In this document: piece after piece, positions 1 to 10,691 of the stretch
How the letters are laid out: each line of letters opens with the position of its first letter
Position numbering within the stretch: the first letter of the stretch is position 1
DNA from: Volvariella volvacea V23
Taxonomy: Eukaryota > Basidiomycota > Agaricomycetes > Agaricales > Pluteaceae
Length of the DNA stretch: 64,000 nucleotides
Reading direction: 5' to 3'
NCBI GenBank assembly: GCA_000349905.1
Contig: KB722736.1
Coordinates: 990,536 to 1,054,535, forward strand
The notes under the pieces: model-generated
Seen by the model: the letters and a program-made list of their open reading frames with translations, nothing else
Told to the model about the DNA's origin: nothing
The model's database searches: none
Translations under genes and position numbers: made by a program

Positions 1-693
1 TATCTGCATCCAGGAAGTCATCATCGTCATCGACTTCGACGACAGCGAAATTATCTCGGTGTCTCTTCCTCCTCCTGGAGACACCATCTAGCGCTCGTCT
101 GACTTGTAAGTCTTCTTCACGGTCCTGTAGTTCTTGATGCGTGGCCGCACGACCAGTGCCGAGTGTAGCAGAGGATTGTAGGTGCAGTGTCGTAGGTATA
201 TCCGCTTGACTCCGCCTGTGAGTTACTCAGCAATAAGCTTGAATTGCGGCCTTCAAAGGACACATTACGCTAGTTTCTCAAGCAGCTCCACTCGCTCTTC
301 CTTCTTCAATTTCTTGTCCTAATGACGCGTTTCACTTGTCAGTTCTCTGGTGAAGTATACATGTGAACAGCATACGATATACTTCTCTAATCTCTTATTC
401 TTTCTACTCGTCCATTTTGAATTGGCTTGCTGGGCCAGAAGCTAATGATGCAGTCTAACATTCAGGCGAGTATTGGCGTAGACAGAAACATTTCACACCT
501 CCTCTTTTAGCCTTTTCCTTCTTTCCTCCTCCTTTTCATCCTTTGGCTTGGGCACAATGATCGCTGCATTAGTATCGATCTCGTCACCCGTGACTACATC
601 ATTACCCCGCTTTAGCTTTAGTTTTCCTTTCTTTCTCGTGCCACCGGACGACCGTCTTGCCTTTGCGTTCCAAGCTTCAGGACGGTGACTCAT
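1..693 (-). CDS. ECM16: DEAH-box pre-rRNA helicase DHX37/Ecm16, N-terminus (partial)
   Basis: Four exons of the N-terminal region fit together in one frame: 499-693, 376-429, 269-318 and 1-215; the gene continues beyond base 1. The protein opens MSHRPEAWNAKARRSSGG, then has a Lys-rich stretch, then the short basic run RLEKYI-DKKLKKEERVELL split over exons 2 and 3, and then SSATLGTGRAATHQE. That order of basic linker followed by the SSATLGTG box is what I know from the N-terminus of Dhr1/Ecm16/DHX37, the nucleolar helicase that releases U3 snoRNA from the small-subunit processome. The helicase core lies outside the window, so the name rests on the N-terminus only. The start is the first ATG after the spacer. 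The exon 1 donor is GTGTGA, the others are canonical GTATGC and GTAATG. Confidence 0.72.
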
Positions 694-1010
694 TCTCTGT
701 CAAATGAATGAGTGGGAGTATTATAAACAAGTTGCAGGCGACGATGGAGGGAATTGAGAGGTCGAGGAGATCATGATTTTTGGGAAATCCACGTGGGAGA
801 CCGATCAAATCTTACCTCCGTTCCAAGGTACAGGGCGGAGTGTATATAAAGTACGCATATAACATCATAACGTCGGAGAACGCTTAGAATAAGCATATAT
901 GAGTTCATAACTGCACTAATATTAAAGCTACAACAAGGACGTATTATTAAATCAACGAATCCAAGAGAAAGAGCAAGTAGATCGAAAACAAAAATGCTAT
1001 CCGCTCTTAA
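694..1010. other. Spacer between helicase start and Scm3-like stop
   Basis: This 317-bp stretch separates two minus-strand genes. It should hold the promoter of the helicase gene and the 3' end of the Scm3-like gene. It is A+T-rich between about 850 and 960. A TATATAAAG run lies at about 843-851, which on the minus strand reads CTTTATATA, roughly 150 bp before the helicase start. No coding frame looks real. Confidence 0.4.
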
Positions 1011-4000
1011 CTATCTCTTCCTGCTTTGAGATCTCCCCTTTTCCGCTTGGGCGCCGTCTGATACTGTGATCTTTCGTTTGGCACCCGTTTTAGTATCATG
1101 TCGTGCATTGGCTGCAATTGTCGGGCCAGGTGTCATGGCCCGTGCTACGGACCTCCCCCTCGGGGTTTTGTACTCTGGTTCACTATCTCCCGCCGGGGAG
1201 GAATCACGCTCGGATTCTGCTGCTTTAGATAAACCAGATTTTCCGGCAGTGCCAGCCTTCCCTTTCCCCTTGCTCTTTGGGGTTGAGGTGGAGGCTTTGC
1301 GAGTTGTCGGTGAAGATACGTCTGAACTGCTCTTCGCAAGAGGAATATCGTCTGGGCTGTCTGCTCGTGATTCTTCTACAGTGGTAACTTCTTCACTCTC
1401 TTTGAATGAAACTTTTCTTCCTCGCGACCGACTCCTATGCACGAGGGCCTTTGGTCTAACAGGGTTGACTGTAGAGCTGCTCGAAACATGCGAAGCTGAC
1501 GTCGAAGAGGACATATAATCCGTGGTATCTGATGACATTGGCGTAACGGTTGAAGGCGTGTGGTACAATGGTGGACCTCCTTGGTGAAAGGAATGCTGAA
1601 GTGGCGATGAAGACGAGGGAGGAAGCATGAACACGGAAGGGCTGGAAGCAGATGCTGATACTGATGTATAAGGATAGAAAGTAGAAGATGGGGGCGGCGG
1701 AGGGAGATACGACATCGGATTCATTGGAAGATGGGAAGGACCTGCCCACTGCCTCTGAGCATGAGGATTATGAACCAGGGCATCGTATTGGTGGAGAGCA
1801 TGTTGCACAGCTTGCTGCATCAAAAATTGTACCCTGGGATCCGAGAGTGGGGTATATGACGACGGTGATGGCTGGTGATTGTGATGTGGGGCACTCGGCG
1901 GGAAATATCCAGGATTGGTGGGGGAAGGTAGAAAGTCTGTACGCGACTGAAGGCGTTGGTACGGTTCGTGCTGCTCTGCAAGTACTTCGGGTTCTGTAGG
2001 TTTTTGACGGGATTTAGATTTGGGTTTTGTGCTCGAAGTAAAGCCTATTCATTCCATTTAACTTTACACTTAAAGGTGATGCATGGGACACGTACGTGGT
2101 TCCGCTTCAATTGTAGCTGGAATGTCAGGTTCGCTGGATGCAGAATTAGGTGCAGCTTTCTGAATTTCATCCTTCTGCTCAGCAGACGAGATTCTCTTTC
2201 GTTTGCGCAAGGAACGAGGGGGTGGAAGCTCGACCTCAGGCGAAGTAGACGGCTCTGCTCTGGATGATGACGAACTTTGTGGAGCTGGTGATTCTGCAAA
2301 CGTCGATCTAACCGGCGCACGGCTTCCAAGCCGATGGCCAAAGTATTTAAGAGGTGATAATGCAGGGGTTGGAGAGGATGATGCTACGGGGAGGCTATCT
2401 TCGTGAAGAGAGTCAACTGAAGGCTCACGTCTGTTGCTCGATTTGGCTTTCTCTTTTCCCTTTTTTGATGCTTTTGGGGTTGGATTAGACTCTGCTCCAG
2501 AGAAATTTGGGCCGGATTTTGAACGGGACTTTTCCTTGGGAGTACCCATAGAAGCGGGTGTTCGTCGCGAAATTACAACTTCGACACGATTCTTGGGTCG
2601 CCGTTTAGAGTCGGCGTCGCTCTCTGCAGTGGAAATTGGGATACATGGATCCGAGAAAATACCAGGTGTGCTCTTACTAGGCACAGCAGGGGACAATGAT
2701 CGAACAGGGCAGCGCGCAGCGCGTTTAGATGGAGTTCTGAATCGTGGGGTTCGGCTCAGCTTTGATAAATCCAGCCGCGGTATTGACGGGGCTGGTGAGG
2801 AGTGCGGTTGAGGTTTCCTTAGTGGCCTGGGTGTCGGAGATGTGATAGCGGGCGTTTCGCATACCGAACGTGCTGGAGAAGAGCTGGGTATCGGTGAAGA
2901 GCGAGGAGACGAGGGTGGAGGACTGGAAGGGGGAAGGGTCGAGAACGAGGGCAGATATGGGTGCTCGCTTTCATCAAATGGTGTGCTTGACGATGGGATA
3001 GAAGGGGATGAATGTGTCAAAGGCGGCGTATCTAGGTGTCGCAGATATCCATAGTGTCCTTTAAATGGAGGACGCAATCCTTGTGGCCTTTGGGAGACAG
3101 GGCGCCGCTCGACGGGTCTCGGGGGACCAATGAACTCGATTTCCGAATCTGATTCTGAGTCGGATATAATGGGCCTGGAAGCCCTCTTAACGTCTTCGAC
3201 GGGGATGACTATACTTGCTTCATCTGGCTGCCAGTTGGATTCAAGCTCGTCCTCGGAATCGAGTTCGTCAGTCGTCCTTGGGAAGGTATGGATAGTCTGC
3301 CTAGCTTTGGCCGGGCTGGAGGACCTGTCATCTGGTGGATCTCCCTCCTCTTCGTCTGCTGTATCTACCTGGTGAGTGAGTTCATCGTGTCGGTCGCTCG
3401 TGTCTCCCTCCTCTTCCCCTTCTTCCCCATATCGTTCTCTCCTTTTCCTTTCCTCTTGCAGGAACTTTCGCAAGTCCTCAGCGTCTGCTGCTTGATCAAC
3501 TTGTACGGGGGGTACAATGCGCTCCTGAATGGTAATTGGTCCAATTGGCTTCTTTGGCGGTTTGTTCGATAGCGTATCCAATTCATCATAGTCATCATCA
3601 AGTTCACCCTCGATTTCACCTTCTGTGGCTCCTTCACTGCCCTCGGCCTCGGGCTCTTCGTCTTCGGCCTCTGTTTCCTCTCCATCAGCATTCGCAAAAT
3701 AGCCAACACGATAGGCTTTCTTCGTTTTTGCGAGAACACCCCTGTTTTCTATTATTTCGCCTGTTGTAATATCCACCACATCGTCTTCGTCTAGACCTCG
3801 TGTGTATCTGTCCGCGAGACTGGACCAGACACTGAGGAGTCGCAGAGCAGATGCCTCCCTTGCCTTCTCGATTTCCACATCCTGGTCCAACGTCGAAGAC
3901 GATGAGGATGGCGTGGGGCGTGGCGTCGATTGAGAGTGCGTCCGTTGGCGCTTAAGTGGTGGTGGCGACTTGGCCGTTATACGGACCGGGGGCGGAAAGA

Positions 4001-4154
4001 AGGGCGTCGCGACAGATGCTGAAGTGGCATTGGTCCTAGACGCTGAAACGGAACCGTGTGGAGGCGGTGGTGGGTTCATTACAGCGTCTGCGTCTGCAGG
4101 AACACAACTGAACAGGCCAGTCGCGTGACTTCGCGTCTTTCCAGGTGATCGCAT
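1011..4154 (-). CDS. Candidate Scm3/HJURP-type CENP-A chaperone, 1030 aa
   Basis: Two exons (2096-4154 and 1011-2044) joined by a 51-bp intron with donor GTACGT give 1030 residues. Residues about 92-155 carry the one ordered segment: a helix with LRLLSVWSSLADRY, then DEDDVVDITTGEIIENRG and a basic TKKAYRVGYF. The pattern Trp...Tyr, acidic, D-x-x-TGEI-x-x-x-RG matches my knowledge of the Scm3 domain, which binds the CENP-A/H4 heterodimer and delivers it to centromeres. Everything after it is predicted disordered: acidic tracts (about 155-330), Ser/Pro-rich repeats, and a basic C-terminus. Such a long disordered tail is usual in basidiomycete nuclear proteins. Start: the ATG at 4154 is first in frame, but MNPPPPPHG at 4079 is also possible. 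Without the motif I would call it a disordered nuclear protein. Confidence 0.6.
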
Positions 4155-4921
4155 CCAGGATCTGGGCGCATTTGGTGGGAGAGCAGCACAGTCAGCACAC
4201 TGGTGCCCTGGTGGTTCAAGCCTACGGGTTCTGCCTCAACTGATCAATGAGTGTCTATGTATCTAATCCAGCACAACATCAGTGTGCAAATGCAGTCACT
4301 CCGCAAAAAGTGTCAGGAAGGAGGCTGTCACAGTCTAGAGCTGTAACAGATGTGCGACAGAAAATTCACATTCACTGAGAGCCCAAAGCCCGTCTGTAGA
4401 GCGAGTGTTCCCATCGAGGCCACGATGGAGGCCAGATTCTCCCATGGGCAGGAACGCAAGGAAGAATTGTGAGGGTGATGCAAACAGTGACCAAATGGGG
4501 CGCAACGTTTGGATCCAAGGCTGCTCCTTTCCCGGTTGACAACAAGCCAGCACACACTTTTCTTCTTCTTTCTCCTCCCTTTACTCCAAGTGCAAGCTTC
4601 CTTTGGAGCTGCTCAGTCCACCCCCTCGCCATTCCTTGCGTTGAACTACCCCTCGTACCTCGCTAGACCGGCAGGCTCCGCTGGTCTCGTCTAGACCAAA
4701 CGCAGCGCGGCCTCAAGGTTTTATCAACCCCGCCGTGCCCCTTGTTTGTTTCTAGCTAGTCCATCGACTCGACGTCAGGACACATTACGACTCTTTCCAA
4801 GTGAAACCACTCCTCAACTTGCTTTTTTCTTCCCCATATCACCCTAATCGCCCTCGTCCAGCGCTAAAAAACCCATTCAATCACACTATCCCCGACAAAC
4901 ACTGATCACAGCCTTTTCGAT
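4155..4921. promoter_or_regulatory. Divergent promoter region, Scm3-like / Vts1
   Basis: 767 bp between two genes read in opposite directions. It must hold both promoters. The half next to Vts1 is pyrimidine-rich (about 4555-4920, with long CT runs just before the start codon), a common feature of fungal core promoters. No clear TATA box and no credible gene were seen. Confidence 0.4.
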
Positions 4922-7025
4922 ATGGCGAGTCTCAGGCCTCCTTCCACAAGCCCAAGCCCATCCCCAGGCCCCAACGAGAACGGCAAACCCACCAATCGCC
5001 AGTCCATGGGCCCCTCTGCACGTGGCACCCCCCTTGCTCCTGCTTCTCCTCGTCCTGGTGGAGCATCAGGTGCGAGACCCACTAGCGAATTACTCGGTAG
5101 CGCGGGCATGTTCCAGACTCCTGAAGGTTAGTTACCTCCACATCGATGGCGAATCCTCACCAACACTCTTCGGCAGCTGAGGCTTTGGATCAATGGTTTG
5201 AAAACCTGCAAAATTATGAAGCCACTCTCGTAGGTCTTATCGATTGTACCTCGCTATCCACCTTATCGTTCCCGTAGGAAGATATGGCCGCTGCCTCTTT
5301 AGATGTTAATTTCAAGGAGGAACTCAGTGCCATCGAACAATGTAAGCCGACTCCTCCAATAACCACTTCGATACTAATGTCATCCACCTAGGGTTCAAGG
5401 TTCTCTCAGAAGCAGAGCGCACAGCCGCTCTTTACAGTCTTCTTCAGCATTCTACTCAAGTACAGATCCGATTTTTCATTACTGTTCTTCAGCAAATGGC
5501 TAGGTCCGATCCTATGACGGCGTTGCTAAGTCCTGCAATGGGTACGTTAAACCACCCAACATTCCCGTCTCATACCTGACTTCGTCCTCAAGGTTCCATG
5601 CAGAGCCAGATGGAAGCTAAACTTGCGACTCTCAAGTCGCCTGGTCTCAAGTCTAATCTCCCTTCATCGCCAACGGCACGCAACTTCGCCACAAACCGGC
5701 AATCGCTTGCCTTGGATAGTTCTTCCTCGTTCTTATCGCCGGAATCTGCCGTTTCTGGATCCCAAGACGCTGCCGCAACCCTTGCTCAACAGAGAGCCAA
5801 GCTCAAGGCCAGCAATGCGGCCCACCGTATCTCTGCTCCTGTCCTTGCATCCCCTGGTCCTGATGGTCGAACGTCCTGGGGCGCCGCAGCCTCCCAATTG
5901 AGCCAGGTCGCAGAACGCGAGGCGCCCGCTCAAGAAGTCGTCGTCAACTCTTCACGTCCCAAGAGCACTGAGTTCACTGGTTCGTTGAACTCTCCCCGTC
6001 CCGCAGAGGCTGTAGGTGGCAGTGGCGGCGAGGGTAGTGGTGGGAGCTGGGCTAGCATGGTTAACACCCCTTTGATCCCCATGTTCCAGAACAACAAAAC
6101 TCAGAATCTTGATGCCGCCGCCACTAAGCTATCTGAATGGGCGGTCAAGGGCTCAGGTCCTGAGGTCCCTCGTATGGGCGATCCTACTATTCATCGCCGA
6201 AAGCCACCCAGCACCGATGGTAGAGTAGCGGATAACAGCAACAGCGGTGGTGCAGTTTATGACGACAACGGGAACCTCGCTGTGCCTGGAAGTGGCGCTG
6301 GTGGTCAACAGAATCGTGCCGGTGGAATGAGGAACAATAGTGGCAACAACGGCTTTGGCAGTAATAACAGCGGGGGCTGGTCTGGCGGGGCAAGGAGCCC
6401 GGCGCTCTCAAGTGTTTCTTCGAACAGGTTCGGTGGAAGTGATGATGGTAGTGCTGCTGCTGCCGCCGCTGCAGCGGCTATGAATGGATTGGGTATGCAG
6501 ATGGGTGGTGCTGGATTCAATATGGGAATGGCCACTCCTGGAATGGGTATTGTGCCAGGACTCGGAGGAATCCCGCCAATCTCTCCCTTCAATATGAATA
6601 TGCTCAGCGCGATGGGCCTCACCCCCGAGGCTCAAATATTGGCTGCACAGATGGCTGCTTCAGGATTCGCTCAACCCGGCTGGCTTGGTCTGCAACCTCA
6701 GGTAGCGGGAGGGATGAACAACAGGAGGAACAATAACAATAACAGCAACAGACAAGGTAACAAGCAAGGTGGTAGGAACGAGGGCAGCGCTCCCAAGGCC
6801 GAGGATGATGTTGATCCCAACCTTCTCAATGATATCCCGGCCTGGTTGAGGAGTCTACGTCTGCACAAGTATACACCCAACTTTGAGGGTATGAAGTGGC
6901 AAGACATGGTGGTTCTGGACGAGGCAGCATTGGAGGCTAAAGGAGTAGCAGCACTTGGTGCAAGGAGGAAGATGTTGAAAACCTTTGAGATTGTCAGGAA
7001 GAAGATGGGGATTGAGATGCCTTAA
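4922..7025 (+). CDS. VTS1: Vts1/Smaug SAM-domain RNA-binding protein, 634 aa
   Basis: Five exons: 4922-5126, 5177-5229, 5278-5341, 5392-5541 and 5593-7025. Residues about 69-150 form a conserved helical N-terminal domain ([20 protein letters not shown], then [20 protein letters not shown]). The middle is low complexity: Gly/Asn-rich, a run of nine Ala coded near 6460-6480, and Met/Gly-rich repeats. The last 70 residues (565-634) are a SAM domain, from [20 protein letters not shown] through [10 protein letters not shown]. Vts1 binds hairpins with the Smaug recognition element through this SAM domain and recruits the Ccr4-Not deadenylase to degrade mRNA in the cytoplasm. Both ends match Vts1, so the name is firm. 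The start is the first ATG after the CT-rich leader. Confidence 0.9.
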
Positions 7026-7875
7026 GGTCATGGATTATCGACGATTTTTTCCTTTGTTGTGTGCATGAACTGCATTTGGCACAAGATACCACTAATATTT
7101 CTCTTTTCTTTTCTCGATTTCCCCCATGTCCATAATCCTCTCCCATTGACAGTTGACAGTATGTCTCACCCTGCACGATTTCCCTTGCAGACTTCTTTTC
7201 AACCTTCTCAAAGTTGTGTACTCTGGTCTCCACTACCCTCTCAGTCACGTATGAATGTGTCCCGTTCTGCCATGTATTTCAACGGTCACCACACAAGTTC
7301 TCGTACTATACTAGTATCTATATGGACCAGTAATTGCTTCATCTAGGCCAACACGTGGCCGAGGTTGAGGACACGAGTCTACTCAACTGACTGGGGGCAC
7401 CAAAACTGAACGTTCGCTGAAATCGGGTTTATGTGATGGACATCGGCAGTGGGTCAGCGTGTATGAGAGAGTGCCAACGGCATGGGATTAGGCCGACCGA
7501 GAATATAAAAAAAGGAATAAATTGGTCACGGCGGAAGTACCCCAAATACTGGTGGGCATACGGTATTGTGGCCAAGGGGAATCTTGTGATTCCACACAGA
7601 TGGAGAGGGAGACAAAGGGGGTAGGAAGGCACTCGCAATGATGCGCGACGTCATTTGTGTGCGCTGGCCTGCTTGCCAGTACTTTTTTGCAATAATGTGG
7701 TCGACGATGGTATATAAAAGGCACATTCCCCCAAATTCTATGAATCCAAATCTCTATCCCTCTTCAGTCCCTGCTCTTAATTCTCCCCAGTTTCCCTCTT
7801 CTCTTTCTTCTTGCCTTCTCTGAACCTTCACTTCACGACTGTCATTTTTCCACCTCGCATATAACGACCACAAGC
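7026..7875. other. Intergenic, Vts1 3' end and SDR promoter
   Basis: 850 bp holding the 3' untranslated region of Vts1 and the upstream region of the next gene. A good TATA box lies at 7711 and is listed separately. From 7741 to 7870 the strand is pyrimidine-rich, as expected around a fungal transcription start. Short frames here have no family resemblance. Confidence 0.4.
7711..7717 (+). promoter_or_regulatory. TATA box of the first SDR gene
   Basis: TATATAAAAG lies 159 bp before the ATG at 7876 and is followed by a pyrimidine-rich leader, the usual fungal arrangement. Position and match are good, but no transcript evidence is available. Confidence 0.55.
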
Positions 7876-9468
7876 ATGATCCCCATCTCCGAGGCTCGCA
7901 GTCGTGGTGGTTCGCCACTCAGACCCGGTTACGTCCCGACCACGTCTTATAAAGTCGACCAAATGGAGGTCGCCAATGACCTGCACCCAGTCATCCAGGC
8001 TGGGCGCGTCGCCGTTATCACAGGCGCAGCCAGTGGTATCGGAAAGGCTGCCGCTTTCGAGCTGGCAAAGTGAGCTCCTGGGCACTCTTTCTCCACCCCC
8101 CAATGCTCCTTCCCTCCATTTCTGTGTATTCTCCGGTGGACATACTCACCTCACCTCTTTCATACCCTTGTTCTTTGTGTGCTTGATCTTCCTACCCCGG
8201 TTATCTCTATACCTCCACTCATCGATAACGCGCGACATCTCTCGTTATCTGCACCCCTTTATGCGATATATTCAGGCTCGGCTTGAAGATTGCCCTGGCA
8301 GATCTTCCCCAACCGAACCTGGACCGTGTCCGCCTACAATTGGTGTCCCTCGTGGGTGAAGCAAATGTGCTAGCCATCCCCACGGATGTTTCTAAAATCA
8401 ACGAGGTGGTCAATTTACGAGATAAAGTATATGAAGCCTGGGGCGAGGTGAGTATAAGCTCTCCAGATAATTTGCCCAATCCATATTTCGTGATTATACC
8501 ATCTCATCTCCGGGCGTGGAACGGAATATTTCCTTCCATTCTCCGGGATGCTTCTGTTTGGGGCGTCACTGGCACCATAATTGCCAATTCTCTTGTCATC
8601 CTTGAAACTTACTCGTTGATCAGGTTGCCGTTTTACTCAACAATGCAGCCATCGGCTTGAGGGGTACCTCCTGGGCCGGATTAGATGAATGGCACAAGGT
8701 CTTTGATGTTAACGTGTTTGGGTGCGTTCCCTGCTCTGCTCATTTTCGCGTTCATGCAGCCTGACTCACAGAGCTCGATAGGGTACTCAACGTCCAGCAA
8801 ACTTTTGTACCTGTAAGTTCTGTTAACACCGCGCATACTACGATTGTAGTCGCTACTATTAAACCTAATCTGACCACGCTCCTAGTCTATGCTTCATCAA
8901 GAAAACCAGGCTGTGATCATCAACACAGGTTCTAAGCAAGGAATTACGAACCCTCCGTATGGAACCCACAAATATAGATTTGTATGATGCATACTGATGT
9001 CAAGCATAGGGGTAACGCGGCCTATAACGCATCAAAGGCTGCTGTCAAAAGCCTTACAGAGGGCCTCGCCCATGAATTGCGAGAGCGCCCTCACAGCAAT
9101 GTAACAGCACACCTCTTTATGTTCGTGTCTCACCCCATGCCAACGGCATACGATCTTAATGCTGATCTTCCGACAGACCCGGGTGGACTTTCACTGGCAT
9201 GACAGGAGCTAATTCTGGCGCAACCAAGCCTCCAGGTGCCTGGACGGCGGAGGAGACTGTTTTGTACATGCTCGACCGTGTCAGATCTGGCGATTTTTAC
9301 ATTCTTGTTCCGGACAACGAGACCAAGAAGGAAGTTGACCAGTTGAGGATTATGTGGGGTGCTGCAGACATTGCGGAAGGGCGACCGGCGTTGAGTCGTT
9401 GGGACCCCAACTACAAGGCCTTGTTCGAGGAATACATGCGGGAAGGTCTCGCTCAGCTGGATCAGTGA
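7876..9468 (+). CDS. Short-chain dehydrogenase/reductase, 322 aa
   Basis: Seven exons: 7876-8069, 8276-8447, 8624-8721, 8782-8812, 8886-8956, 9010-9120 and 9177-9468. The Rossmann motif TGAASGIG is at residues 49-56, NNAA follows in exon 3, catalytic Ser is at 181 (NTGSKQG) and YNASK gives Tyr194 and Lys198. All classical SDR residues are present, so the enzyme should be an active NAD(P)-dependent oxidoreductase in the cytosol. The substrate cannot be told. The N-terminal 40 residues before the fold are poorly conserved in kind. The sixth intron uses a GTTCGT donor, and joining there gives the smooth run LFIPGWTFTGM. The C-terminal 95 residues in the last exon look intact. Confidence 0.85.
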
Positions 9469-10691
9469 GGGCTCTCCGTAAAATGGATAGATACATCAGA
9501 AATAAAGGCTTGGGCGTATTGGTATAAATTGTCGTTAGCCGTTATTGTTGTCGAAAAAAAATGTAGACCAGGAATATGGACTCTGTTGTTGTTCATCACT
9601 TGATCCCGATGGGAACATTGGCCGGGGAATGGGGAAAGAAACTATGATTGCATCCCAACAAGATACCACTTGACGCGCGTAGTGTGTGGAGGTAAGTGGG
9701 CCATGCTGAGTCTAATTTGGCTATTCTGGGGTCCCCACGCCAATAAGGTCCGCGTCACGACAAGGCCACGGCCGAAACATTTCAAGTTTTTAGAAAAAAT
9801 CCTAGTTACAGAATACTGGCCGGAACAAGGCAGTAACGGCAGCTTCGGAGCATATCATACACCATCGCCATCTGATGATGGCCGATGTTTCGACAGATTT
9901 CCCTTGTCGCCCTTCGAAGCATCTCTTTTATGCGGATTGTGGCTGATGCGGTTGACACCAAGCTAAACCTAGCCAAGTACCGAGGGTCGCCGCACGATGA
10001 GTGCAGCAGCAAGCTCCGGACAACGACGTGAGGGCTGTTGGATGGTGCTAAGCGCGTCGATGTTGACGTGCTAGTGGGTGACCTGTATGTACGAGGCACA
10101 AGGTAATGACACAATCCTCATAAGATGATCGGTCGGATGTCCGATTAGACACCCCAAATTGTCAAGTTCTCATTACCCCAGAGATGCCCACGATTGATCA
10201 CTGCGATGGTCCAGAATCAAGCGTCACGATTCTGTGGAAATTTCGCCAGGACACATCCTGGGCAAACGTTTGACGGGTCCCCACCCAACGTGCAGAAACA
10301 CGATGTGAATCACGGGAGAGGAGGACCACAACGTTTGTCGCAAGACGCAGTTGGGCAAGATGGGGTCGATTGAATTGCATACTCTACAAGGAGGCAGCGG
10401 GATAGGGAGACGAGTGAAAGGGAATGTGAAGGTCATGTGCAATTATTGGGTGATATTCCCGAATTCGAATTCGAATCGCAACAAGGATCATGGAGGGATC
10501 ATGCACAGTGCAAGCTCCGTGAGTATACCCGCGTTACCCAGGCCAACCATAAATCGAAATACCATTTTCTCGAATACTATAACCGCAAACAATTAAAGCT
10601 TAATATAAAAGCTTCAAGATATCCGTTACTCCTCCCTCCTCCTCTTTCCCCATCCTACCTTTTCGTCTTCTTTCTTTGTCTCCCTTCAACC
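9469..10691. other. Intergenic before glutamate dehydrogenase
   Basis: 1223 bp with no gene that I can support. The last 90 bp hold a TATA-like element (listed separately) and a pyrimidine-rich leader at 10618-10690. A 14-bp palindrome-like GAATTCGAATTCGAA lies at 10460-10474. The rest shows no repeat or family match by eye. Confidence 0.4.
10603..10610 (+). promoter_or_regulatory. TATA box of glutamate dehydrogenase
   Basis: ATATAAAA lies 82 bp before the ATG at 10692. A CT-rich tract of about 70 bp separates it from the start codon, as in many highly expressed fungal genes. Confidence 0.5.

Noticed and set aside
1066..1518. An open frame of 150 codons on the plus strand.
   Set aside because: It mirrors the low-complexity second exon of the Scm3-like gene; composition explains it.
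9806..10114. A 102-codon frame on the minus strand in the spacer before glutamate dehydrogenase.
   Set aside because: No domain, no splice support and a composition like non-coding sequence.
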